DNA of 64,000 bases from an uncultured Bacteroidales bacterium (GCA_902800925.1 CADCGD010000001.1:1-64000), one strand, 5' to 3'. Counted from the stretch's first letter, positions 48,677 to 58,246 are shown. The notes: generated by a model from the sequence alone, not told the origin. Translations and numbers: made by a program.

Positions 48677-50764
48677 ATGAAGCTAACTATTTTATCAACT
48701 GTTGTTCTGTGCTTGGCGGCCTCTGCTGCCCAAGCACAGAACCCTATTATTCGCGACCAGTTCACTGCCGATCCTACGGCACGCGTATTTAATAATAAGG
48801 TGTACCTGTACCCGTCGCATGACATCGTGCCGCCTGCTGGTCAGCGACAGGATTGGTTCTGTATGGAGGACTACCATGTCTTCTCTTCAGAGAACCTCAC
48901 TGACTGGACAGACCACGGAGTGATTGTCACCCAGAACAAAGTACCCTGGGTACGTCCTGACTCTTATTCCATGTGGGCTCCCGACTGTGTGGAGCGCAAT
49001 GGCAAGTACTATTTCTATTTCCCCTCAGCACCTAAAGATGGTCGTGGTTTCGGTGTCGGTGTCGCTGTTGCCGACCGTCCTGAAGGTCCGTTCATCTGTG
49101 AGCCAGAGCCTATCAAGGGCATTAATGGTATAGATCCTTGTGTGCTGTTGGCTTCTGATGGTAACGCCTACATCTTCTGGGGTGCTGGCCGTTGTGCCAA
49201 GCTCAAGCCCAATATGAAGGAACTGGCTGACGATACCCCCAAGGAGAAAGTCAAGTGGGGTAATCGTGAGTTTGAGATGTTGGGTGTTAACTGTCTAAAA
49301 GACCTGCCCAATCGTCAGGCCGAAGGTCCCTTTGCCTTTGAAGCTAACGGTTGGTATTACCTGACCTATCCTTATGTCCGTGAGAATACGGAGGTGCTTG
49401 GTTATGCCATGAGTAAGAACCCCATGGGACCTTACGAGTATAAGGGACTCATCATGCCCGAGCACGAGAATGGCTGTTGGACCAACCACCACAGCATCGT
49501 CAACTACAAGGGACAGTGGTACCTGTTCTATCACCAGAACGCCTTCTCTCCCCGCGATGACAAGCGCCGTAGCGTACAGGTTGACAAGTTGTACTTCAAT
49601 GCCGATGGTACCATCAAGGAGGTGAAGAAGACCATGCGTGGCGTCGGTATCAACAAGGCTACCGAGAAGATAGAGATTGACCGCTACAGCACTGCCAGCA
49701 GTGATGTGACGACAGCGCTCATCGATACCGTCAATACCTTCCGCAGCTATCAGGCTACCCTGCCTAAGAAGGGCAGCTGGTTGCACTATGCTGATGTAGA
49801 CTTCAGCCCCATTACCGATGCCTACCTCATTGTCAATGCCAAGGCTGGTGGTAATACCGAGTTCTGCATCCGCGAGAAGAATGCCAAGGGTAAGGTTATT
49901 GCCCGTGTGACGATGAATGTCGTCACCCAGATGGGACAGTTCCGTCGTGACCAGAGTAACCAGTGGCTCACACAGACCGTCAATCTGGAGTATGTGCCGA
50001 AGGGTGTTACCGACCTGTGTGTCACTTGTGAGGGTGATGCAGAAGTCAGCATCAACTGGGTACAGTTCAAGAACCGTAACAGCTACTTCCAGCCTGTTGC
50101 TGCCAATGCCGCAGCAGCACAGCCCGATGCCAACGGCTTTATCCGTCGCTGGATGTTGCTGGAGCCCATCGACTATAACGTACGTTCTAACACCATCCTG
50201 ACTGAGAGCTATCTGAATGAGAACCTTAACAAGCAGTATTTCAAGGGACAGTTTGATGATAAGAAGCTGCCTCGCGACGGTGAGAAAGTCACTGCCACAG
50301 GTATTGCTTTGGCTGGTGGTCCGAGAGATACTAGAATGCAGGCAGGTCCTGCCCAGACCAAGGAGGTCAAGCAGACCCTGCGCTGGCATGCGCTGGAGAG
50401 CGAGAGCTATAATGTCAAGGTATTCCGTTTCGCTGAGTCGTACGGCTGTCAGCCTTACAACTCTCTCTTCTGGGGTGTCACCGTCATTGACTGTCCTGAG
50501 GAGATGACCGATGTCCGTCTGGCCATCGGTTCTAATGGCGCCTCTATGTGGTGGCTCAACGGTGATCGCGTGCTGACACTGGACGGTGACCGCCGTATGG
50601 TGGAAGACGACTGTGTATCACAGCGTCTGACGCTGAAGAAGGGTCGTAACATCCTGCGCTTTGCGCTGGTCAACGGTCCTGGCCTGAGTGATCTGTGCGC
50701 CCGTTTCATTGACGAGAAAGGAAAACCTGTAACGGGCTACACCCTAGTGAATAGTGTAAAGTGA
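48677..50764 (+). CDS. GH43 glycosidase with CBM6-like and C-terminal beta domains
   Basis: A 695-residue secreted enzyme (signal peptide to about 20, AAQAQ). GH43 propeller residues about 22-330 with D32 (TADPTA), D153 (GIDPCV) and E216 (QAEGPF). A CBM6-like sandwich follows (about 350-475: LHYADVDFSPITDAYLIVNAKAGG..SINWVQF) and a further C-terminal domain (about 495-690) that I do not recognise, containing a sandwich-like GSNGASMWWLNGDRV. Likely xylosidase or arabinofuranosidase. Its last six residues LVNSVK and the stop are written in a heptad array, so the natural end may have been altered by that element. Confidence 0.88.
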   Translation: MKLTILSTVVLCLAASAAQAQNPIIRDQFTADPTARVFNNKVYLYPSHDIVPPAGQRQDWFCMEDYHVFSSENLTDWTDHGVIVTQNKVPWVRPDSYSMWAPDCVERNGKYYFYFPSAPKDGRGFGVGVAVADRPEGPFICEPEPIKGINGIDPCVLLASDGNAYIFWGAGRCAKLKPNMKELADDTPKEKVKWGNREFEMLGVNCLKDLPNRQAEGPFAFEANGWYYLTYPYVRENTEVLGYAMSKNPMGPYEYKGLIMPEHENGCWTNHHSIVNYKGQWYLFYHQNAFSPRDDKRRSVQVDKLYFNADGTIKEVKKTMRGVGINKATEKIEIDRYSTASSDVTTALIDTVNTFRSYQATLPKKGSWLHYADVDFSPITDAYLIVNAKAGGNTEFCIREKNAKGKVIARVTMNVVTQMGQFRRDQSNQWLTQTVNLEYVPKGVTDLCVTCEGDAEVSINWVQFKNRNSYFQPVAANAAAAQPDANGFIRRWMLLEPIDYNVRSNTILTESYLNENLNKQYFKGQFDDKKLPRDGEKVTATGIALAGGPRDTRMQAGPAQTKEVKQTLRWHALESESYNVKVFRFAESYGCQPYNSLFWGVTVIDCPEEMTDVRLAIGSNGASMWWLNGDRVLTLDGDRRMVEDDCVSQRLTLKKGRNILRFALVNGPGLSDLCARFIDEKGKPVTGYTLVNSVK

Positions 50765-50780
50765 ATAGTGAAAAGTTTAA
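50734..50780 (+). repeat. Composite hairpin plus five-heptad array at a gene end
   Basis: GGGC-TAC-ACCC (50734-50744, one mismatch), T, then AGTGAAT, AGTGTAA, AGTGAAT, AGTGAAA, AGTTTAA (50746-50780). Supplies the final codons and stop of the upstream GH43. Confidence 0.75.
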
Positions 50781-50796
50781 AACAGACATTATAACA

Positions 50797-52302
50797 ATGA
50801 AAAGAAATAATATAATCAAGGATATTTTATCAGTGAAAATAGTAGCTATACTATTCACTATTCTCTCTTCACTATTCACTAGCCCTGTAAGGGCGCAAAT
50901 TGGTGCTCCCTATATCCACGACCCCTCGACACTCGCAGAGTGTGACGGCAAGTGGTACACCTTCGGAACGGGTGGGGGAGGCATCATCTCTGATGATGGC
51001 TGGTCATGGCATAGTGGTGCTGAGCGCCCAGGTGGTGGTGCTGCTCCTGATATGCTGAAGATTGGTGACCGCTATCTCTGCATCTATGGTGCTACCGGTG
51101 GTGGCCTCTTCGGTGGTCATAACGGTCGCATCCTCACCATGTGGAACAAGACCCTCGACCCGAAGTCGCCCGACTTCAAGTGGTCAACAGCTATAGAGGT
51201 GGCTTCGTCCGACGGTATGGAGGACTGCGACGCCATCGACCCCTGTCTGTTGTTGGATCCTACCACTGGTCGTCTGTGGGCTACCTATGGTACCTACTTC
51301 GGTAATATCCGTCTCATCGAGCTTGACCCCAAGACTGGTGAGCGCGTCAAGGGCAACGTAGAAAAAGATGTCGCTATCGACTGTGAGGCCAGCGCCTTGA
51401 TGTACAAGGACGGCTGGTACTACCTGTTGGGTACTCATGGCACCTGCTGTGATGGCGTCAACTCTACCTATAATATCGTGGTAGGCCGTTCTCGTTCAGT
51501 AGAAGGTCCCTATGTAGACAATGTCGGCCGTGACATGTTCCATGGCGGTGGCCGTATGGTCGTTGCTGCCGGTGACCGTTGCACGGGTGCTGGACACTTT
51601 GGCCGTTATATCATCGATGAAGGTGTAGAGGTGATGTCGTTCCACTGGGAGGCAGACTTCGATATGGGTGGCCGTAGCGTCCTTGCCGTACGTCCTATCG
51701 TGTGGAAGAACGGCTGGCCTGTTGCTGGCGAGCGTCTCCGTGGCGGTACCTTTGCCATCTTGTCTGAGCGCCGTGGCTACTCGCTGGAGATGGCTGTCGA
51801 CTTCGTACGTATGCAGCAGGAGCGTCAGCGCTGGGGCGACCGCAACCAGATGCAGCAGCCTCCGAAGCCCGTACCCAACCAGAAGCTGGAGGAGGTCATC
51901 GGCACATGGCCTGCTGCCAACACACCTGTTGCAGTCCGTTGCAGCGACTATATGTTCCGTCCTCATCAGCTGTGGGACATCACGCCCGTAGAGAAGGCGG
52001 GCGGTTACTTGAGCAATCCTTATTTCAAGATTACCATTGCTGGTACCGACCGTGCCCTGACAGCTACTGCCGACAAGGAGCTGGCTACTGTTGCCTTTAA
52101 TGGTGGCGACGAGCAACTCTGGCGCATCGAGCAGCTGACGGATGGCACCTACCGCATCATGCCTAAGCAGATCCCCGGTATGGAGGGTGTCAATACACGC
52201 TATTGCCTCTATTCGGCTGCCGACAGTACGCCGACGCTGGCCGTCTATGACTATAGCAGCGACAACTCAAAGTGGAACTTGAAGCGCTTCGCTAGTGAAT
52301 AG
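50797..52302 (+). CDS. GH43 arabinofuranosidase/arabinanase-like enzyme with lectin-like C-terminus
   Basis: A 501-residue secreted GH43 enzyme. The ATG at 50797 is preferred over one at 50761 because the signal peptide (KIVAILFTILSSLFTSPVRAQ) then has a normal length. Acidic triad D42 (HDPSTL), D148 (AIDPCL) and E197 (DCEASAL); the pattern and the HGGGRMVVAAGDRCTGAGHFG block resemble arabinan/arabinofuranose-acting GH43s. A C-terminal ricin-type lectin-like domain follows (about 405-500: YFKITIAGTDRALTATADKE..LWRIEQLTDGTYRI). The hydrophobic core of the signal peptide is encoded by a reverse heptad array (50846-50880) and the cleavage region by its hairpin. The end LKRFASE also lies in a repeat. 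Confidence 0.87.
   Translation: MKRNNIIKDILSVKIVAILFTILSSLFTSPVRAQIGAPYIHDPSTLAECDGKWYTFGTGGGGIISDDGWSWHSGAERPGGGAAPDMLKIGDRYLCIYGATGGGLFGGHNGRILTMWNKTLDPKSPDFKWSTAIEVASSDGMEDCDAIDPCLLLDPTTGRLWATYGTYFGNIRLIELDPKTGERVKGNVEKDVAIDCEASALMYKDGWYYLLGTHGTCCDGVNSTYNIVVGRSRSVEGPYVDNVGRDMFHGGGRMVVAAGDRCTGAGHFGRYIIDEGVEVMSFHWEADFDMGGRSVLAVRPIVWKNGWPVAGERLRGGTFAILSERRGYSLEMAVDFVRMQQERQRWGDRNQMQQPPKPVPNQKLEEVIGTWPAANTPVAVRCSDYMFRPHQLWDITPVEKAGGYLSNPYFKITIAGTDRALTATADKELATVAFNGGDEQLWRIEQLTDGTYRIMPKQIPGMEGVNTRYCLYSAADSTPTLAVYDYSSDNSKWNLKRFASE
50846..50894 (-). repeat. Reverse composite array encoding a signal peptide
   Basis: Plus strand CTATACT, ATTCACT, ATTCTCT, CTTCACT, ATTCACT (50846-50880), then hairpin GCCC-TGTAA-GGGC (50882-50894). 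Inverted relative to 50734-50780; 13 bp (50744-50756 versus 50870-50882) are perfect inverted copies. Confidence 0.8.
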
Positions 52303-52342
52303 TGAAAGCGGGCTTCGCCCTAGTGAATAACGAATAGTGAAA
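52283..52342 (+). repeat. Two successive hairpin-heptad composites at a gene end
   Basis: AGCG-CTT-CGCT (52283-52293) with AGTGAAT, AGTGAAA; then GGGC-TTC-GCCC (52310-52320), T and AGTGAAT, AACGAAT, AGTGAAA (52322-52342). The first supplies the last codons and TAG stop of the upstream GH43. Confidence 0.75.
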
Positions 52343-52358
52343 ATCAAATAAAAATAGG

Positions 52359-55172
52359 ATGAAACGAATTCTTTTCTCTTACCTCTTACCTCTTGCCTCT
52401 TCGCTCTGTCTGGCGCAGAACCCCTTTGTGCAGACATGGTTTACCAGTGACCCAGCTCCGTTGGTACACGATGGTACCATGTATGTCTATACGGGTCATG
52501 ATGAGGATAATGCCGACTTCTTCTGGATGCAGGAGTGGCGTGTCTACTCCACCAAGGATATGGTCAACTGGCAGGATCATGGTTCACCGCTGGCCTTGGA
52601 GAGTTTCTCGTGGGCTGACGACCGTGCCTGGGCAGGACAGACCATCGAGCGCGATGGCAAGTTCTATTGGTATATCTGTGCTCATAGCAAGCTGTCTAAT
52701 GGCATGGCTATCGGTGTCGCTGTCAGCGACTCTCCCACGGGTCCCTTCCGTGATGCCCTTGGAAAACCGCTCTTCGAGAACGGCTCATGGGATCATATCG
52801 ACCCGACGGTGATGATTGACGACGATGGTCAGGCATGGCTGATGTGGGGTAATCCGCAGTGTTACTACCTGAAGCTCAACCGCGACATGATATCCTATAG
52901 TGGTGAGCTGGGCAAACTTGACATGACGGAGGAAGCCTTCGGCGGTCCTATCATGAGCAAGCGCGAGAAAGGCAAGAAGTATAAGGACTCATATGTCGAG
53001 GGTCCGTGGCTGACCAAGCGTAATGGTACCTACCAGCTGCTCTATGCTGCTGGTGGCGTTCCTGAGCATATCAGCTACAGCACGTCACCGCATCCCACAG
53101 GTCCTTGGAAGTATGCTGGCGAGATTATGCCGCTGGCAGACACCAAGTCGTTTACGAACCACTGTGGTGTGGCAGACTTTAAGGGACACTCCTATTTCTT
53201 CTACCATACCGGCAAACTGCCCAATGGTGGCGGCTTTGGTCGTAGTGTGGCTGTTGAGGAGTTTAAATACAATGCCGACGGCAGTTTCCCCACCATCATG
53301 CCTACCGACGAGGGCGTGAAGCCCATTGCCAAGTTCGACCCCTATCGTAAAGTAGAGGCTGAGACCATGGCCTTTTCAAAGGGTGTGAAGACAGAACAAA
53401 ATGACGAGGTGGGTGTCTACGTCACCGATATCCATAACGGAGACTATATCAAGTTGCAGAATGTACACCTCTGCTACAAGACCCCACGAACCTTCACGGC
53501 TCGTGTGGCCAGTGGTCTGCGTGGTGGACAGATAGAGATCCGCTTGGATAGCCTCGGAGGAAAACTCCTCGGCACGGTGGATGTTCCTGGCACTGGTGGC
53601 TGGGAGAAGTGGCAGACTATCACTACCGACCTGGCAGCCCTCGACAGCTATCCTTCTCGTCTGCATACCCGTGACCTCTATCTGGTCTTCAAGGGTCGTA
53701 AGGGTCCGAAGCTCTTCAACTTCGACTGGTGGGAGATGCGTGGCATGGAGCAGGTCAATATGCCACTGTTCCAGACCAAGTACACTGCCGACCCCTCACC
53801 ACTGGTGATTGGCGACACCTTATTCTTATATACGTCACACGACGCCTCTCCTGAGGACATCCCCGATCCTAACGAGCGCAACAATGCCGGCTTCTATATG
53901 TACGACTGGCTGCTGTGGTCAACCACTGATATGGTCAACTGGACGGAACATGGTGCTGTAGCTTCGCTGAAGGAGTTCTCATGGCGCAGCCGTGAGAACG
54001 GCGCCTGGGCTATCCAGACCGTTGAGCGTAATGGTAAGTACTACCTCTATGCTCCCCTGCATGGTCATGGCATTGGTGTCTTGGTGGCTGACTCTCCCTA
54101 CGGACCCTTCAAGGATCCCCTCGGTGAACCGCTGGTATGGCAGAAGGAGCATTGGGACGACATCGACCCCACCGTCTTTACGGACGACGACGGTCAGGCC
54201 TATATGTACTGGGGCAACCCCCATGTCTACTATACCAAGTTGAATAAAGACATGATCTCTACCCAGGGTGACATCTTCGTGCTGAATCCCAAGGATGGTA
54301 TCATGCGTCCTGTCAAGCAGAAGGGTGCTAAGGCCAACCTCCGCGCACCTTGGAGCGAGAAGGCTACATGGACTGTGAAGAACTATCAGGAAGGTCCGTG
54401 GCTCTATAAGCGTAATGGCAAATACTACCTCAGCTATGCCACGACCTGCTGCCCAGAGGCTTTGGGCTATGCCATGAGTGACAGCCCCACAGGTCCTTGG
54501 GAGTGGAAGAACTACATCATGAAGCCCACCCAGCGTGACCGTGGTAATCACCCTGGCATCTGCGACTTCAAGGGACATTCGTATGTCTTTGGTCAGAACT
54601 ACGACCTGATGCACCTCGATACCTATGAGCACCACGAGCGTCGTACCGTCTCTGCTACGGAGATTACTTACAATGCCGATGGCACTATCCAGGAGGTTCC
54701 CTACTGGATGGATCAGGAGCCTATGAAGCAGCTGCACTGGTTGAACCCCTACCGTCGTGTGGAGGCTGAGACCATGAACTGGGGCTATGGTCTGAAGTCT
54801 GCCAAGATGGGTATTCCCAATACGGGTGTTGTGAAGGATATGCCCGAGTCTACCGGCAAGCGTAATATGTACATCTTCGATATCAACGACGGAGAGTATA
54901 TCCGTCTGCGTGGTGTTGACTTTGGCAAGGGTGCCAAGCAGTTCAGCATTATTGCTGCCGCTGCTGCTAAGGCTGGCTGCACCGTTACGCTGCGCCTCGA
55001 CAATGTGAAGGGCGATGTCATTGGTACCGCTACCATCAAGAGCACTGGTTCTGTGGAGAAATACAAGACATTTAATACGAAGGTCAATGGCGCTACAGGT
55101 GTTCACGACCTCTACCTCTGTTTCGACAAGGCACAGGGTGACGTCCGCCTCGACTATTGGCAGTTTAAGTAA
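52359..55172 (+). CDS. Tandem GH43-CBM6-GH43-CBM6 enzyme
   Basis: A 937-residue secreted protein made of two homologous halves. Signal peptide to residue 19 or 20 (LPLASSLCLAQ). First half: GH43 (about 25-330; TSDPAPL with D31, HIDPTVMI, YVEGPWL) and CBM6-like domain (about 335-465; YRKVEAETMAFSKGVKT..NFDWWEM). Second half: GH43 (about 475-790; TADPSPL, DIDPTVF, YQEGPWL) and CBM6-like (about 800-937; YRRVEAETMNWGYGLKS..RLDYWQF). All three acidic positions seem kept in both catalytic domains, so two active sites are possible; they could differ in arabinose-linkage preference. The signal-peptide core is encoded by a five-heptad array (52376-52410). Confidence 0.9.
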   Translation: MKRILFSYLLPLASSLCLAQNPFVQTWFTSDPAPLVHDGTMYVYTGHDEDNADFFWMQEWRVYSTKDMVNWQDHGSPLALESFSWADDRAWAGQTIERDGKFYWYICAHSKLSNGMAIGVAVSDSPTGPFRDALGKPLFENGSWDHIDPTVMIDDDGQAWLMWGNPQCYYLKLNRDMISYSGELGKLDMTEEAFGGPIMSKREKGKKYKDSYVEGPWLTKRNGTYQLLYAAGGVPEHISYSTSPHPTGPWKYAGEIMPLADTKSFTNHCGVADFKGHSYFFYHTGKLPNGGGFGRSVAVEEFKYNADGSFPTIMPTDEGVKPIAKFDPYRKVEAETMAFSKGVKTEQNDEVGVYVTDIHNGDYIKLQNVHLCYKTPRTFTARVASGLRGGQIEIRLDSLGGKLLGTVDVPGTGGWEKWQTITTDLAALDSYPSRLHTRDLYLVFKGRKGPKLFNFDWWEMRGMEQVNMPLFQTKYTADPSPLVIGDTLFLYTSHDASPEDIPDPNERNNAGFYMYDWLLWSTTDMVNWTEHGAVASLKEFSWRSRENGAWAIQTVERNGKYYLYAPLHGHGIGVLVADSPYGPFKDPLGEPLVWQKEHWDDIDPTVFTDDDGQAYMYWGNPHVYYTKLNKDMISTQGDIFVLNPKDGIMRPVKQKGAKANLRAPWSEKATWTVKNYQEGPWLYKRNGKYYLSYATTCCPEALGYAMSDSPTGPWEWKNYIMKPTQRDRGNHPGICDFKGHSYVFGQNYDLMHLDTYEHHERRTVSATEITYNADGTIQEVPYWMDQEPMKQLHWLNPYRRVEAETMNWGYGLKSAKMGIPNTGVVKDMPESTGKRNMYIFDINDGEYIRLRGVDFGKGAKQFSIIAAAAAKAGCTVTLRLDNVKGDVIGTATIKSTGSVEKYKTFNTKVNGATGVHDLYLCFDKAQGDVRLDYWQFK
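52376..52410 (-). repeat. Reverse five-heptad array encoding a signal peptide
   Basis: Plus strand CTCTTAC, CTCTTAC, CTCTTGC, CTCTTCG, CTCTGTC; encodes about residues 6-18 (SYLLPLASSLCL). Confidence 0.75.
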
Positions 55173-55185
55173 ATACTAACTAGCT

Positions 55186-56136
55186 ATGAAGAAAACATTA
55201 TTATCAACATTCGTGATGTGTCTGGCTGCCGTAGGTGCCATGGCACAGCCCGCTGGAGGCTTTGGTGGTTTCCAGCAGCAGGCAAAACTGGAGACCTCCC
55301 AGGAGTGGAAGGATGTGAACTATGCCGGTGATGACAAGGCTTATCACACCTGTGACATCTATCTGCCTAAGAAGGAAGCAAAGAGCTATCCTGTCGTCAT
55401 CCATATCTATGGTAGTGCATGGTTCAGCAACAGCAGCAAGGGCATGGCCGACCTCGGTACCATCGTGAAGACCCTTCTCGACAACGGCTATGCAGTCGTT
55501 TGTCCTAACCACCGTAGCAGCATGGATGCCAAGTGGCCTGCCCAGATCCACGACATTCGTGCCGTCATCCGTTTCGTACGCGGCAATGCCAAGCAGTATA
55601 AGTTCGATACCTCATTCATTGCTACCAGTGGTTTCTCTTCTGGTGGTCACCTGGCCTCTATTGCCGCTACCACCAGTGGCGTGAAGCAGACCAAGGTGGG
55701 TACAGTGGATATCGACCTGGAAGGTACTGTAGGTAATTTCCTCAAGGAGAAGAGTACTGTCAATGCTGCCTGCGACTGGTCAGGTCCTGTAGACCTCACG
55801 GCGATGGACTGTGGCGAGGGTATGAAGATGGGTCCCGACTCTCCTGAGGACGTGCTGCTGGCTTCTAAGCTCGACAAGGAGCCAGACAAATATCGCAGTC
55901 TGAGTGCTACCAACTATGTCAACAAGAAGAATCCTCCCATCATCATCTTCCATGGCGAGAAGGACAATGTCGTTCCTGGCTGTCAGGGCAAGATGTTCTT
56001 CGAACTGCTGAAGGCTGCTGGTGTCAAGACTGAGGGAACATTCCCTGCAGAGGGTAGCCACGGTGGTCCTCAGATGTATACGGAGGAGAACCTGCAGAAG
56101 ATGGTGAACTTCCTCAATGAGGTGAGGAAGAAGTAG
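55186..56136 (+). CDS. Secreted alpha/beta-hydrolase esterase, BD-FAE-like
   Basis: A 316-residue secreted serine esterase (signal peptide to about 20, GAMAQ). Alpha/beta-hydrolase features: YPVVIHIYGSAWF oxyanion region, nucleophile S151 in TSGFSSGGHLAS, catalytic Asp in FHGEKDNVVPG and His in EGSHGGPQM. The N-terminal VNYAGDDKAYHTCDIYLP is typical of the Bacteroidetes feruloyl/acetyl esterase (BD-FAE) group. It likely removes acetyl or feruloyl groups from xylo-oligosaccharides. Sits 13 bp after the tandem GH43 in the GH10-CE1 operon. Confidence 0.85.
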   Translation: MKKTLLSTFVMCLAAVGAMAQPAGGFGGFQQQAKLETSQEWKDVNYAGDDKAYHTCDIYLPKKEAKSYPVVIHIYGSAWFSNSSKGMADLGTIVKTLLDNGYAVVCPNHRSSMDAKWPAQIHDIRAVIRFVRGNAKQYKFDTSFIATSGFSSGGHLASIAATTSGVKQTKVGTVDIDLEGTVGNFLKEKSTVNAACDWSGPVDLTAMDCGEGMKMGPDSPEDVLLASKLDKEPDKYRSLSATNYVNKKNPPIIIFHGEKDNVVPGCQGKMFFELLKAAGVKTEGTFPAEGSHGGPQMYTEENLQKMVNFLNEVRKK

Positions 56137-56139
56137 GAT

Positions 56140-56181
56140 AATTAAAGGTTAAAGATTAAAGGTTAAAGGTTAAAGAATAAA
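56140..56181 (+). repeat. Six-heptad array (GGTTAAA type)
   Basis: AATTAAA, GGTTAAA, GATTAAA, GGTTAAA, GGTTAAA, GAATAAA, filling the linker up to the next ATG (56183). Confidence 0.8.
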
Positions 56182-56182
56182 G

Positions 56183-58234
56183 ATGAAACGACTATTCCTG
56201 CAACTCTTTGTGCTGACCGCTGCTTTGGTGGTTAATGCACAGAACCCTTATCTCCCCTTGTGGGAGCACCTGCCCGATGGTGAGCCACGTGTCTTTGAAG
56301 ACCCTGACCAGCCTGGCAAGTATCGTGCCTATATCATCGGCTCACATGACGTCACTTATACGGCCTACTGTGGTCCAGACATCCGTATGTGGTCGGCACC
56401 CGTTGAAGACCTGTCGCAATGGCGCGACGAGGGTCCTATCTTTACTTGGTTTGTCAATGGCCAGTGGGACACGATGTTTGCTCCCGACCTCGTAGAGACT
56501 ATTGACAAGGCAACGGGCAAGAAGACCTATTGGCTCTATCCCCACAGTCGCGGATGGGGCCGCATCCCCATGGTCTGCAAGGGTGATCGTCCCAATGGTC
56601 CCTTCACACCGGTGAACCTGACGGAGGATGGTACCCGTTGTGTTGAGGGTTCGCTCATTGACTTCGACCCCTCCGTGTTCATCGAGACCATTACCAACAA
56701 GAAGGACAAGGACTTCGACAAGGGCTACCGTGCCTATGTATTCTACGGCTTCCAGCACTCTACAGCCTGCGAGCTCGACCAGAACACGATGTATTCGAAG
56801 CGTGAGGGTACCGAACTCATCGACCTGTTCATTCCTGCCAGCAGTGCCGATGGTCGTTTGCTCGACAAGGCCGGCAGCGAGTATAAGGCACTTTATAAGG
56901 GACAGAACCCGCTGGACTTCAATTTCTTCGAGGCTTCGTCTATCCGTCAGGTAGGCAACAAGTATGTGATGGTCTTCTCTGGCTATTCTGGTAAGGAGTA
57001 TGGTCTGGGCAATACTAACTCTGCTCTGCGCTATGCCTATGGTGACTCACCCCTCGGTCCTTGGCGTGCTGGTGGCGTATTGGTAGACTCTCGTGGTGTC
57101 GTGCTCAACGAGGACGGCTCGAAACTGATTACGACCAATGCTGCGCACAATACCCATGGCTCGCTGCAGGAGATCAATGGTCAGTGGTATGTCTTCTACC
57201 ACCGTCCTCCCCGTGGCTTCGGCAATGCCCGTCAGGCTATGGTCGCCCCAGTGAAGATTACATGGGACAAGAAACCTGTTGCCAAGGGTGGTAAGGTGAC
57301 CATTACAGGTTACGACCCCTATGTGAAGGGTAACGAATGGGTGGCTGCAGCCGCTGACGGCAATACCTATACAGGTGCCGAGGTAACCAGCGAGGGTTTC
57401 CAGATCTTCGGTCTGCCACCTTATCATTATTATAGCGCTGGCTTGGCCTGCTTCATGTATGGTCCCAACAGCAACAACTGGATGCAGGATAATCACGATG
57501 TATGGAACAACTCCATGGATCTGGCAGGTATCCAAAACGGTGGCATCATCGGTTTCAAGTACTTCGGCTTTGGCGGTCTGGCTCAGGCCACCAAGGGTGT
57601 GAAGGCTTTCGCTGGTATCCAGAAGGGTGATGAGGCTAAGCTGAATATCAATCTAACATCCAGTGGCAAGGGCGCCTTCAAGATTCATGTCAAGCTCGAC
57701 GATCCTTGGAAGGGCGAAGAGGTGAGTGTTGTCAATGTCTCTGACAAGTTCCCCAAGGGTAAGGCACTCACCTACTCAGTACCCGTTCCTGCCTTGGAGG
57801 GTCTGACAGGCAAGCACGCCATCTATCTGGTGGTAGAGGGTCCCGAGGTTCAGCAGCCCGAACACCCACAGCGTGGCCAGTGGGGGCGTCGTCCTCAGCA
57901 GCCCCAGCGTCCTGAAGGTCTCTTCGATCTCCATGGTATTGGCTTTGCGAAAAGTGGTAAGGGTTCCATACCCGCTATGGTTCCTCAGGTTACCATCAAG
58001 GTTGATGGTCAGCAGCTGAATATTCCTCAAACGCCTATCATGTCAACCAATGCCAATGGTTATACGGAGTGCAATCACTATCAGCTCTATGCTCCGCTGA
58101 AGGTTGGCTCTAAGGTAGAGGCTACGTCTAACGCTCCTAGAGGTGTAAAGATTGAGGTTAGTCCCGTTGTTGAGGGTCGTGCTACGGTGAAGGCAACCTA
58201 TAAGGGTAAGGAAAAGATCTTCCTGATTAACTGA
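56183..58234 (+). CDS. GH43-family glycosidase with C-terminal beta-sandwich
   Basis: A 683-residue secreted protein (signal peptide VLTAALVVNAQ, about 20). The first ~400 residues form a GH43-type propeller: EPRVFEDPDQPGKYRAYI near the start, DFDPSVFIE in the middle and NFFEASSIRQVGNKYVMVF supplying the acid, with AHNTHGSLQEINGQWYVFYHR. The C-terminal ~280 residues contain a CBM6-like region (GIIGFKYFGFGGLAQATKGVKAF..HAIYLVVEGPE), a short proline/glutamine-rich linker (QQPEHPQRGQ) and a final sandwich domain. This GH43 subgroup is divergent, so the substrate (arabinose, xylose or galactose) is open. Last gene of the GH10-CE1 operon. Confidence 0.82.
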   Translation: MKRLFLQLFVLTAALVVNAQNPYLPLWEHLPDGEPRVFEDPDQPGKYRAYIIGSHDVTYTAYCGPDIRMWSAPVEDLSQWRDEGPIFTWFVNGQWDTMFAPDLVETIDKATGKKTYWLYPHSRGWGRIPMVCKGDRPNGPFTPVNLTEDGTRCVEGSLIDFDPSVFIETITNKKDKDFDKGYRAYVFYGFQHSTACELDQNTMYSKREGTELIDLFIPASSADGRLLDKAGSEYKALYKGQNPLDFNFFEASSIRQVGNKYVMVFSGYSGKEYGLGNTNSALRYAYGDSPLGPWRAGGVLVDSRGVVLNEDGSKLITTNAAHNTHGSLQEINGQWYVFYHRPPRGFGNARQAMVAPVKITWDKKPVAKGGKVTITGYDPYVKGNEWVAAAADGNTYTGAEVTSEGFQIFGLPPYHYYSAGLACFMYGPNSNNWMQDNHDVWNNSMDLAGIQNGGIIGFKYFGFGGLAQATKGVKAFAGIQKGDEAKLNINLTSSGKGAFKIHVKLDDPWKGEEVSVVNVSDKFPKGKALTYSVPVPALEGLTGKHAIYLVVEGPEVQQPEHPQRGQWGRRPQQPQRPEGLFDLHGIGFAKSGKGSIPAMVPQVTIKVDGQQLNIPQTPIMSTNANGYTECNHYQLYAPLKVGSKVEATSNAPRGVKIEVSPVVEGRATVKATYKGKEKIFLIN

Positions 58235-58246
58235 CATTTTGCTATT

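Noticed and set aside
49295-50389. 364-codon antisense frame opposite a GH43 gene
   Set aside because: Shadow of the sense gene; no independent support.
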